Below, one piece after another: positions 7,794 to 15,488 of a stretch of 34,158 bases of DNA (the first letter of the stretch is position 1; each line of letters begins with the position of its first letter). The notes under the pieces are model-generated. The model was not told where the DNA came from. It saw only the letters and a list, made by a program, of their open reading frames with translations, and did not search any database. Source of the stretch: Pseudomonas izuensis (GTDB taxonomy: Bacteria > Pseudomonadota > Gammaproteobacteria > Pseudomonadales > Pseudomonadaceae); contig NZ_WTFT01000022.1 of the NCBI RefSeq assembly GCF_009861505.1, positions 144,618-178,775 of the forward strand. The letters are read 5' to 3'. A program made the translations under genes and the position numbers.

Positions 7794-8047
7794 ACCGTTG
7801 CAAATTTTTGGTCATCGCCTTCCTGGCAGTCATCACCAATGGATTTTCCTTGCTGGGGATCGGGCAAGGTTCCATAGGCGGGGTGGCACGGGCCATCGAG
7901 GCCAACCACAGCATCGCGCACAATATCGAGACAGCCAAGGCCATGGGGATGCTGGCCGGCAATCCGCCACTCAAACCGGAAAGCGCCTTTTTCGGGCCGT
8001 TCCACGTCGATTGCTCGGTGATCGGCATGTGTGAAGTGCTGGCGTAA
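7790..8047 (+). CDS. Small exported or anchored protein (85 aa), second of a coupled pair
   Basis: 85 aa. The N-terminal MNRCKFLVIAFLAVITNGFSLLGIG is a signal or anchor helix. The remainder includes an alanine/histidine-rich helix (ARAIEANHSIAHNIETAKAM) and a C-terminal FHVDCSVIGMCEVLA with two cysteines five residues apart, which could form a disulfide in the periplasm. It starts inside the stop of the preceding gene (ATGA) with GGCGGA just upstream. Function and family are unknown to me. Confidence 0.65.
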   Translation: MNRCKFLVIAFLAVITNGFSLLGIGQGSIGGVARAIEANHSIAHNIETAKAMGMLAGNPPLKPESAFFGPFHVDCSVIGMCEVLA

Positions 8048-8070
8048 ATCGTTAAGACACCACGGTCCCT

Positions 8071-8142
8071 GTGGGAGCAAGGCTTGCCCGCGATGGGGCC
8101 GTCAAGGCCGCCAAAAGCATCGCGGGCAAGCCTTGCTCCTAC
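8071..8142. repeat. REPIN, GCAAGGCTTGCCCGCG class
   Basis: The left arm GTGGGAGCAAGGCTTGCCCG starts at 8071, and the inverted arm ends in AAGCCTTGCTCCTAC at 8142. It lies between the convergent ends of the 85-aa gene and the glutathione transferase gene. The same class occurs at 13747. Confidence 0.9.
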
Positions 8143-8166
8143 AGGTTTCAGTAACCCGGATATCGG

Positions 8167-8763
8167 TTATTTCTTCATGATCGATGTAAACAACTCCGAC
8201 GCCAGAAACCGCTGCAACCAATCCTGCAACCGCCGATAAGGCGTTTGCGCAAACCACTCGCGATCGACATGGGCGAATTGCCTTATGAACGGCATCAACG
8301 CCACGTCAGCCAGGCTTGGATGGTAAGTCAGCAGGTAATCGCGCCCCTCCAGTAACTCATCAAGCTTGCGCAAAAACACTTCGCCTTCGGCGCGATAAAA
8401 CGTCATCGGCTGCTCCGGGTAGCGCTCGGCATACTTGTAGCGGTTCAGATGCACCTTGAATGCCTGATCGTTCTCTTCGATCAGCGCCGCGATGGCAAGC
8501 TGCCCCTGTGGATCGTCCTTTAGCAGCCAGTCCTGCGGATCATGTTGCGCCACGGCCCAGCGCATGATTTCCAGGCTTTCATCAATCACCCGCCCGTCGA
8601 AACTCAACACCGGCACCGTACCCTTGCTCGACAGCGTGAGCATTTCGGCGGGTTTGGCCTTGAGGCTGACTTCAACGATGTCCACGGCAACCCCCGCGTA
8701 ACGCAGGGCCATGCGCGCCCGCATGGCGTACGGGCAACGGCGGAAAGAATACAGCGTGGTCAT
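8167..8763 (-). CDS. Glutathione S-transferase family protein
   Basis: 198 aa. The N-terminal thioredoxin fold opens MTTLYSFRRCPYAMRARMAL; Cys10 in the CPYA motif suggests a cysteine-type (omega/beta-like, glutaredoxin-like) active site rather than a tyrosine or serine GST. KGTVPVLSFDG contains the cis-proline, and VIDESLEIMRW supplies the E-S pair that binds the glutathione gamma-glutamyl group. The C-terminal helical domain includes the HPSLADVALMPFIRQFAHVD capping segment. The start overlaps the sbcC stop (ATGA), making it the third gene of the sbcDC operon, although no direct role in DNA repair is known to me. Substrate unknown. Confidence 0.9.
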   Translation of the reverse strand: MTTLYSFRRCPYAMRARMALRYAGVAVDIVEVSLKAKPAEMLTLSSKGTVPVLSFDGRVIDESLEIMRWAVAQHDPQDWLLKDDPQGQLAIAALIEENDQAFKVHLNRYKYAERYPEQPMTFYRAEGEVFLRKLDELLEGRDYLLTYHPSLADVALMPFIRQFAHVDREWFAQTPYRRLQDWLQRFLASELFTSIMKK

Positions 8764-11700
8764 TTCACCTCCAGGGTGCTCAGGCCGTTGCCCTGGCGGC
8801 GGACCTGAATCTGCACCGGAATCCGCTCGTGCATTTCCTGCACGTGGGAAATCACTGCGACCTTGCGCCCCTGGGCCTGCAAGCCGTCGAGGGCATCCAT
8901 GGCCAGTTGCAGGGATTGCGGGTCGAGGCTGCCGAAGCCCTCGTCAATGAACAGTGATTCGATTTTCAGCGTGCTCGACGCCATCGATGCCAGACCCAGT
9001 GCCAGGGCCAGCGACACCAGGAAAGTCTCGCCACCGGACAATGAATGCACCGAACGCAGTTCGTCACCCATTTCGGTGTCCATCACCAGCAAACCGAGCA
9101 TGCTGCCGCCACGCTTGAGGCGATAGCGCCGCACCAGTTGGCGCAACTGCACGTTGGCGTGGTGCACCAGTAAATCGAGGTTGTAGGCCTGGGCGATCTT
9201 GCGGAAGGTATCGCCGGTGGCCGAGCCGATCAACGCATTCAGGCGCGCCCAGCGTTGATACTCGGCATAAGCCTCGGCAATTTGCTGCGCCAGGGCCTGG
9301 TTGGCGTTCTGTCGGCGCTGGTCCTCGACCTGTTCGGCGCGTAGTTCGGCGCAGCGCTGTTCGCTGACGCCGCACTGGTGCTGCAACTCGGTGAGGGCGA
9401 TGTCGAGTTGTTCGGCATCAAGGTTGCCGTTGTGCTGCCCCTGATGGTCCATCAAACGCTTGTCACGTTCCTGCACCAGGACCTTGGCCTGTTCGATCTC
9501 TTTTTCGCTGAGCTGCAAGCGCTGGCGCAGCTCGCTGACGTGGGCGTCATCGACCCGCAGCAGGTCTTCAAGACCGCCATCGTCCAGCTCCGGATGGCGG
9601 GCACGCCAGTCGGCGATTTTAGCGGCCAGTTCCGTGGCTTCGCTTTGCAGTGCCTGCAAGCGTTCCTGCTGTGCCTTGAGTTCGGCGGCGATTCGCACCT
9701 GCTGCGTGAGTACGCTTTGAAGGTTCTGGGCCGTCGTGGTTTCGGCGCCGCGTGCCGTTTCCACGGCGTGCTCCAGTTGCTGCTGCCAATGTTCGGCGCT
9801 GCTGTGCTCACCGAGCAATTGTTCGAGGGTGTGCTGGCTAGCCTGTTGTTGTTCGGCAAGCGCCTGGAACTGCTGCTCGGCGGTTTGCAATTGCTGGGTG
9901 CGGGTCTGCTGCCGATCCTGTTCCTTCTCCAGGGATTGCTGGCGCTGTTGCTGTTCGGCCAGCTCTTCCTTCTGTTGATCGAGCTGCGCCAGGCGCTCGG
10001 TGATTTGCCGATCGAGTTGCATGAAGGTCGCGGCCGGCTCGCTGCGCAGTGCTTGCAGGGTTTCATCCGGCAGCAGGCTGGCGAACGCGGCCAGTTCTTC
10101 GTCAAGGCGCTGACGGTCGCTGCCGAGTTCGCGCTGTTGATTGTCCAGGTGTTGGGCCGCTTGCTGGTGTGCGGTTTCAGCGTGGCGCAATTGCTGGGTC
10201 AGGCGCGCGGCATCCTGTTGCAGGGTGAGCAGGGCCGTTTGCCGTTGTTCATCCTGGGCGATGCTTTGATTCAACTGGCTGTTTTGCTGGGCGAGCCAGG
10301 CGTCGCGCCTGTCCGCGTCCTGATCCAGCAGCGGGGCGGCCAACGGGTGCGCCGCAAGGCTTGGCGCCAGGGCTTGTTGCTGCGTCGCCAGTAACTCCTG
10401 CTGTTGCAGCAATTCCTTTTGCTGGGCGATCAGGCCACCGACCTCGGCACGCAGGTCGGTGAGCTTTTCCTTGAGCAGGTCGACGGCTTTCTGGGCGTTG
10501 GCCTGTTCGCCTTCATCAAAGCGGCCGAGGCTTTGCAACAGTGCTTCGGGTTGATGATACGGATGTTCATTACTGCCGCAGACCGGGCACGGCTGATCAT
10601 CCTGCAACTGTGCGCGCAGTTCCTCGACGCTCGCGCTGCGGGCCAGGCGCTGACGCTCCAGCAGTTCGCGGGTGACGCTGAGGGTCTGCTCGGCGACGCT
10701 CAGTTCAGTTTTGGCCTTAACCCCATCCTGGGTCAGGCGATCGCGTTGCTGTTGTGCGGTGAGCTGACGTTGTTGCAGCTCGGCACCGCGCTTGTCCAGA
10801 TCCTGCTGGCTGGCCCACAACCGGCTCAGGTCTTCGATGGCGCGCAGTTGTTTGCGATTGTCCTGCAACAGGCTGCCGAGAATGCCAATCTGCTCTGCAA
10901 CGGCATCCGGTTCGGCGCCGACCTCCTTGTACAGCACTTCCAGCTGCTGTTTCTGCGCGGTGAATGCTGCCGCGGTACGGGTGGCGTTCTGTTCGAGGCT
11001 GGCGAGTTCGGCCTGCCCCTGATTCAGTCGATTGCCGATCAACATCAACTGTTGCAGGCGATCACGGTAGGCCTTCCAGGCATCGCTCAACGGTGCCAGA
11101 TGGGCGCCTTGCTCCAGATCGACGGCCATGCGTTGCAAGTGTTCGGCGACCTGGGCCTGCCGGTCGAGCAAGCTTTGAATGGCGCTCTGGCCCTGGGCAC
11201 AGGCTTGTTCGGCGTTGTGTTTCGCTTCAGCGCTTGAAGCAGTGTCCTTGGCCAGGCGGGCGAGGGTGCTCTGTTCTTCGAAGGCCTGACGCAACAGCGG
11301 CGCGCCGTCGGTTTGCTGCTGGAGCGCTTCGTTCAAGGCGATCCTGGCGGCGGCAAGTTGTTGCTCCAGCCCCGTCTGGCGCTCGGCGAGTTCGCCCTGC
11401 TGCTGCGTATGCCCGGCAATGTGCGCCGCCAACGGGGTCAGCAGGGCATCGATTTCGGCCTTGCGGGCGAACTGGTGCCGTTGTGGCGCCAATTGCTCCA
11501 GACGGGTCAGCTTCAGGCGTTCGTCGGCCAGGTTTTGCCAATGCTGTTGCGCCGATTGCAGTTGCTCGGCGGCGCTGTGTTGCGCGTCCTGCAACTGACG
11601 CAAATCCTTGAGCCAGGTGTGCTGCAACTCGAGCTGCTTGAGTTGCGCCTGCTGCAATTTAAGTTGTTGCTGTGCGGCATTGAAGCGCTCATCCAGCTCC

Positions 11701-12401
11701 GCCCGGTCTTCGGGCGCCAGTGGTGTGACCCCGCTGGCCTGATCCTGCAGCAGTTTGTGGGCTTCGCGGGCTTCCTTGGTCTTGTCGAAGGCGCGACGAC
11801 CCAGCCGGGTGTAGAGCGCGGTGTCGGTGAGTTTTTCCAGCAGCTCGCTGCGGTCGTTATCGTCGGCCTTGAGGAAGGCGCTGAACTCGCTTTGTGCCAG
11901 TAGCACGGCGCGGGTGAACTGTTCGAAGTTCAGGCCCAGTACCGACTCGATCCTGCTTTTGAATTCGAGCTTTTGACTGGCGAGCAGTTGATCCTGGTCG
12001 ATGTCGCGCAAGCTTTGACGACTGGCTTGCAGCCTGCCGCCCGCTTTGTCCCGTGCGCGGTTGGCTTCCCAGCGGGCACGATAGCGACGGCCGTCAATGC
12101 CGACGAAATCGACTTCCGCGTAGCCTTCACCGGTGCCGCGACGCAACAGCGTACGTGGATCCCCGGTGCCGATTTCACCATCGACGTCCGGTGCCTTGGC
12201 CGATGGCTGAACACTGTTGAGCCGCGGCACCGTGCCGAACAGCGCCAGGCACAGAGCGTCGAGCAGGGTGCTTTTACCGGCGCCGGTCGGCCCGGTGATG
12301 GCGAACAGACCGGCGCTGGCCAAGGGTTCGGCGGTGAAGTCGATATCAAAGGGACCGGCCAGGGAGGCGAGGTTTTTCAGGCGGATGGCGAGGATCTTCA
12401 T
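8760..12401 (-). CDS. sbcC: Exonuclease subunit SbcC (Rad50-like SMC ATPase)
   Basis: 1213 aa. Walker A GPTGAGKS is at 37-44, in an N-terminal half-ATPase domain. Two very long glutamine/leucine-rich coiled coils (about 180-1050) are joined by the zinc hook CPVCG at 605-609. The C-terminal half-ATPase carries the ABC signature LSGGETFLVSLAL near 1117 and Walker B LFIDEGFGSLD. With SbcD it forms the ATP-dependent nuclease that cleaves DNA hairpins and palindromes and processes double-strand ends. Length and domain order are normal. ATG 12401 overlaps the sbcD stop (ATGA), and the stop overlaps the GST start. The abundance of palindromic REPINs nearby makes the palindrome-cleaving activity a pleasing coincidence, nothing more. 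Confidence 0.97.
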   Translation of the reverse strand: MKILAIRLKNLASLAGPFDIDFTAEPLASAGLFAITGPTGAGKSTLLDALCLALFGTVPRLNSVQPSAKAPDVDGEIGTGDPRTLLRRGTGEGYAEVDFVGIDGRRYRARWEANRARDKAGGRLQASRQSLRDIDQDQLLASQKLEFKSRIESVLGLNFEQFTRAVLLAQSEFSAFLKADDNDRSELLEKLTDTALYTRLGRRAFDKTKEAREAHKLLQDQASGVTPLAPEDRAELDERFNAAQQQLKLQQAQLKQLELQHTWLKDLRQLQDAQHSAAEQLQSAQQHWQNLADERLKLTRLEQLAPQRHQFARKAEIDALLTPLAAHIAGHTQQQGELAERQTGLEQQLAAARIALNEALQQQTDGAPLLRQAFEEQSTLARLAKDTASSAEAKHNAEQACAQGQSAIQSLLDRQAQVAEHLQRMAVDLEQGAHLAPLSDAWKAYRDRLQQLMLIGNRLNQGQAELASLEQNATRTAAAFTAQKQQLEVLYKEVGAEPDAVAEQIGILGSLLQDNRKQLRAIEDLSRLWASQQDLDKRGAELQQRQLTAQQQRDRLTQDGVKAKTELSVAEQTLSVTRELLERQRLARSASVEELRAQLQDDQPCPVCGSNEHPYHQPEALLQSLGRFDEGEQANAQKAVDLLKEKLTDLRAEVGGLIAQQKELLQQQELLATQQQALAPSLAAHPLAAPLLDQDADRRDAWLAQQNSQLNQSIAQDEQRQTALLTLQQDAARLTQQLRHAETAHQQAAQHLDNQQRELGSDRQRLDEELAAFASLLPDETLQALRSEPAATFMQLDRQITERLAQLDQQKEELAEQQQRQQSLEKEQDRQQTRTQQLQTAEQQFQALAEQQQASQHTLEQLLGEHSSAEHWQQQLEHAVETARGAETTTAQNLQSVLTQQVRIAAELKAQQERLQALQSEATELAAKIADWRARHPELDDGGLEDLLRVDDAHVSELRQRLQLSEKEIEQAKVLVQERDKRLMDHQGQHNGNLDAEQLDIALTELQHQCGVSEQRCAELRAEQVEDQRRQNANQALAQQIAEAYAEYQRWARLNALIGSATGDTFRKIAQAYNLDLLVHHANVQLRQLVRRYRLKRGGSMLGLLVMDTEMGDELRSVHSLSGGETFLVSLALALGLASMASSTLKIESLFIDEGFGSLDPQSLQLAMDALDGLQAQGRKVAVISHVQEMHERIPVQIQVRRQGNGLSTLEVK

Positions 12402-13642
12402 GGCTGTTCGCTCTCCATCTGCACGTCTTGCAGCAACTCGGCAAAGTCCTTGAGGGTTTGCTCGTCGACCTCGCTGCCGTAGTTATCCATCCAGGCGCGG
12501 CTGAACAGTTCCTGGGGGGTGAGTTGGTCCAGTTCGATCAGTGCGGCACCGTCATCAGCACCATCACGGCTGCCGTTGCCGGCGTATTCGGCGGCGATGC
12601 GCACCAGGCGCACGGCCTTGCCCTGCAAGGCGGTTTCCACTTGATGACGCAAGTCCGGTTGCGGCTCGTCGAGGCGCACCCGCACCTCCAGCCAGGGTTG
12701 GCGCTGGTAGTCGGCCAGCAGGTCGATGTTTGGCAGCTCCGCCAGTTGCAGCAGAATGTCCGTCAGAGGGGCCGGACCGAGGCGTTGCAGATCGACTGCG
12801 CGGGGAATCAGTTTGGGTTCGACGCTGACCAGGGTTTCGCCATCAAGGGTGATGTCGAGAATCTGGTGCTTGTAGCCGATTTCAGAGAACGACAACGGAA
12901 TTGGCGAACCGCTGTAGCGAATCCGCTCTTCACCATTGACCTTCTGCGGCTTGTGCAAGTGACCAAGGGCGACGTAGCTGATGCTGGGGCCGAACAGGCT
13001 GGCGGGCAGGGCTTCGGCGTTGCCGATGATCAGGCTGCGCTCGGAGTCTTCCGACACCGAGCCACCGGCCATGTGGGCGTGGCTGATGGCGATCAGTGCC
13101 TGGCCTTTCTTGCGCTTGGCGTTGGCGGCCTCGATCAGCCATTCGTGTACCTGGCCGATGCCGCGCAGATAGTTGTCGCCCAGGTGCGCGCCGGTGACTT
13201 CGGCTGGGCGCAGGAACGGCAGCGCCAGGCACCAGGCGACGGTTTTCCCCTTGGCGTCCGGCAGCGGTAAAAGCAGGCGCTCGGCATCCAGTTGCCCGTC
13301 ATCCAGCCACAACACGCGGCCGAGGGCGTGCGTGCGCAGACGGCGCATCAAGGGCGCTGGCAATTCGATCCGCGAACCGGAATCGTGGTTGCCGGCGATC
13401 ATCACGATGGTCAGCTTCGGTTGTTGCTCGTGGGCACTGACGATGAAGTCGTACAGGCGTTCCTGGGCCTTGACCGGCGGGTTGACGGTGTCGAAGATAT
13501 CGCCGGCGATCAACAGCACATCGGGCTGATCGAGTTTGAGCTGGCGCAGCAGCCAGTCGAGAAAACAGCCATGCTCGAAATCGCGATCCTGGCCGTGCAG
13601 GTTCTGCCCAAGGTGCCAGTCGGAGGTGTGGAACAGACGCAA
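12398..13642 (-). CDS. sbcD: Exonuclease subunit SbcD (Mre11-like nuclease)
   Basis: 414 aa. Calcineurin-like phosphoesterase motifs are all present: TSDWHLG (D8, H10), LLIAGDIFD (about 44-51), AGNHDSGS (83-90), SHAHMAGG and ALGHLHKPQ, giving the two-metal (Mn) site. The C-terminal part is the capping and SbcC-binding region. First gene of the sbcD-sbcC-gst unit, transcribed leftwards; its stop overlaps the sbcC start. The promoter should lie in 13643-13740; I see no clear hexamers. Length is typical of the family. Confidence 0.97.
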   Translation of the reverse strand: MRLFHTSDWHLGQNLHGQDRDFEHGCFLDWLLRQLKLDQPDVLLIAGDIFDTVNPPVKAQERLYDFIVSAHEQQPKLTIVMIAGNHDSGSRIELPAPLMRRLRTHALGRVLWLDDGQLDAERLLLPLPDAKGKTVAWCLALPFLRPAEVTGAHLGDNYLRGIGQVHEWLIEAANAKRKKGQALIAISHAHMAGGSVSEDSERSLIIGNAEALPASLFGPSISYVALGHLHKPQKVNGEERIRYSGSPIPLSFSEIGYKHQILDITLDGETLVSVEPKLIPRAVDLQRLGPAPLTDILLQLAELPNIDLLADYQRQPWLEVRVRLDEPQPDLRHQVETALQGKAVRLVRIAAEYAGNGSRDGADDGAALIELDQLTPQELFSRAWMDNYGSEVDEQTLKDFAELLQDVQMESEQP

Positions 13643-13746
13643 GGCGAACTCCGCTATTTGAAAGATGATGGCCGCAAGGAAAATGACAGCGGCGAAAGGG
13701 GAGAGAGTTTACTGGCAAACGCGCTTGCGGATGTACACGATTAACT

Positions 13747-13812
13747 GTGGGAGCAAGGCTTGCCCGCGATGGTGCCCGTGAGATCGCTATCGCGGGCAAG
13801 CCTTGCTCCCAC
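13747..13812. repeat. REPIN, GCAAGGCTTGCCCGCG class
   Basis: The arm GTGGGAGCAAGGCTTGCCCG starts at 13747 and the inverted arm ends GCAAGCCTTGCTCCCAC at 13812. It separates the 3' end of batD from the 5' region of sbcD, both transcribed leftwards, so it could insulate the two operons. Confidence 0.9.
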
Positions 13813-13847
13813 GCAGAGCGATTCAATATTTACCGTGGGGTATCGGA

Positions 13848-15488
13848 CTATTTGGGATAAAGCGGCGGCAATCCACTGTCGCCCACCGGGTCCTGAACCC
13901 GTTCGGCCGTCGGGATCGCGCGAATCGCCCGCCACAGCTCTTCACCCTGCCAGTGCTGGCCGGTTTCGCTGTACAGCGCGCCATTCAGGCCGTCCAGGGC
14001 GTCGGACAGCGGGACGAAGCGGGCGGCCATGTCGGCCAGGGTTTCCGGTTGCTGCCGGGCCCAGGCGTCGAGCGCCTGGCGGGTGGCGTGGGAGTCGTTG
14101 GCCTGGCAGGCGCGCTTGAGGTCGTCGAGCACGGTGCGGGGGCTCGGGCCGGTTTGCGCTGCGCGCAGGATCGCCGGTTGCCAGCGCGCGCGCCACCACA
14201 GGCCGAAGCCCAGCAGGGTGGTGCAGGCCAGGATCAGGGTGCTGAGTTTCCAGCGCCACAGGGTTTCGCCGTCCGCAGTGGCATTGAGCTGGGAAGTACC
14301 GGCCGGCGTGTCGACCATCAGGCTCGGGTTGGTCGCCACTTGCAGGGTCCGGGCAGGCAGGCTGCTGTGTTCCAGGTGGTCTTCGAAGGTGTTCCACCAG
14401 ACCACTTCGACCGACGGCAACTCGATTGAACCGCTTCGGGCGGGCACCAGGGCTTCGCGGTCCTCGCGACTGCCGACCAGACCGCGTTCGCTGTGCTGGT
14501 TACCCAGCACCGGTTGGTCCGGATACCGGCGCAGGCCGCTGACCTCGGTACCGGGCAGCGGCGGCAGTTGCGTGCTGGCCAGGCCCTCGGCCTTCACCGT
14601 CAGGCTGCGGGTCAGCGAATCGCCGGCCTGAACGTGCTCCGGTTCCGGATTCCAGCTCTCGCTCAGGGTCAGGCTACGCGCCGGCAACCAGGGCAGGTCG
14701 GCGGGGTAGGTGATGGGTTTGGCCTTGACCGTCAGCAGAATTTCGCTGGAACTGACGCGCATCAGCTTGCCGGACTTCGGATTCGGTGACGCGGCGTCCT
14801 GGGTGGGTTGCGCGTCCACCAGCGCGGCATTGAAGATCTGCCCGGGAATGATCAATTCACCGCTGTGCTGCGGATAGATTGCGTAGCGCATTTCAATCAC
14901 GCCGTGGCGTACGCCGTTGATGTCTTTTTCGTAAGTGCGCGATTCCCCCAGCTGTTCGATGCGCGCATCGGGAATCTGCAGTGGCGGCAGGCTGCTGTCA
15001 TCGTACAGCGACACCGAATGGTAGATGCGCAGGGTCAGGATCGCCTGGGCCTGCACGTACACACTGGTTTGATCGAGACTGGCGTCGATGAACACCGGGG
15101 CCAGTTTGTTCGAGGTCTCCTGGGTTTCGCTCTGGATCACTTGCACGGTGATCGGCTGGCTCTGGATCTCGCCCAACTTCAATGACGGGATCACCACGCT
15201 GCCGTTTTGCAGCGGCAAAAGGGTGACGATCCAGCGGGTCGTGGCGCGATTGTCGCCGCCGAGGGTGTTCAACTGGTTGACCTGGCGGGTGCCACGCACT
15301 TCGAACAATGGCTCCAGCGGTGTCAGGTCCGGTTTGCCGAACTGCGTCACGTCGTTGGATTCCAGGGTCAGCTCGATCGTCTCTCCGGAGTTCAGGCGCG
15401 TGCGATCGACACTGGCGACCAGCTCGGCTGCCTGGGCCTGGGCGGTCCACAACACAAAGGCGAACATGAAAGCGGTGAAGCGGGTCAT
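13848..15488 (-). CDS. batD: BatD family membrane protein
   Basis: 546 aa. A signal peptide (FTAFMFAFVLWTAQAQA, cleavage near 20) precedes mature AELVASVDRTRLNSGETIEL, the usual BatD opening of a beta-rich periplasmic domain. The region around residues 50-400 is a set of immunoglobulin-like strands. One transmembrane helix at about 413-430 (STLILACTTLLGFGLWW) is followed by a cytoplasmic helical tail. BatD is the oxygen-tolerance (Bacteroides aerotolerance) protein that accompanies BatA/BatB; the biochemical role is unresolved. Last gene of the moxR-bat operon; its start overlaps the batB stop (ATGA). It ends in LPPLYPK. Confidence 0.9.
   Translation of the reverse strand: MTRFTAFMFAFVLWTAQAQAAELVASVDRTRLNSGETIELTLESNDVTQFGKPDLTPLEPLFEVRGTRQVNQLNTLGGDNRATTRWIVTLLPLQNGSVVIPSLKLGEIQSQPITVQVIQSETQETSNKLAPVFIDASLDQTSVYVQAQAILTLRIYHSVSLYDDSSLPPLQIPDARIEQLGESRTYEKDINGVRHGVIEMRYAIYPQHSGELIIPGQIFNAALVDAQPTQDAASPNPKSGKLMRVSSSEILLTVKAKPITYPADLPWLPARSLTLSESWNPEPEHVQAGDSLTRSLTVKAEGLASTQLPPLPGTEVSGLRRYPDQPVLGNQHSERGLVGSREDREALVPARSGSIELPSVEVVWWNTFEDHLEHSSLPARTLQVATNPSLMVDTPAGTSQLNATADGETLWRWKLSTLILACTTLLGFGLWWRARWQPAILRAAQTGPSPRTVLDDLKRACQANDSHATRQALDAWARQQPETLADMAARFVPLSDALDGLNGALYSETGQHWQGEELWRAIRAIPTAERVQDPVGDSGLPPLYPK

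Noticed and set aside
7480..8034. 184-codon plus-strand frame overlapping the 70/85-aa pair
   Set aside because: It is in a different frame from two small genes that have ribosome sites, anchor helices and an ATGA overlap; its own product is unstructured and Arg/His-rich at the end.
9378..11903. Plus-strand frames of 338, 277 and 196 codons inside sbcC
   Set aside because: They are antisense to the sbcC coiled coil; leucine/glutamine-rich repeats on one strand give leucine/phenylalanine-rich open frames on the other.
13747..13812. Possible CRISPR-like or tRNA-like palindrome
   Set aside because: It is a REPIN; there is no repeat-spacer periodicity here or elsewhere, and no tRNA cloverleaf was found in the window.
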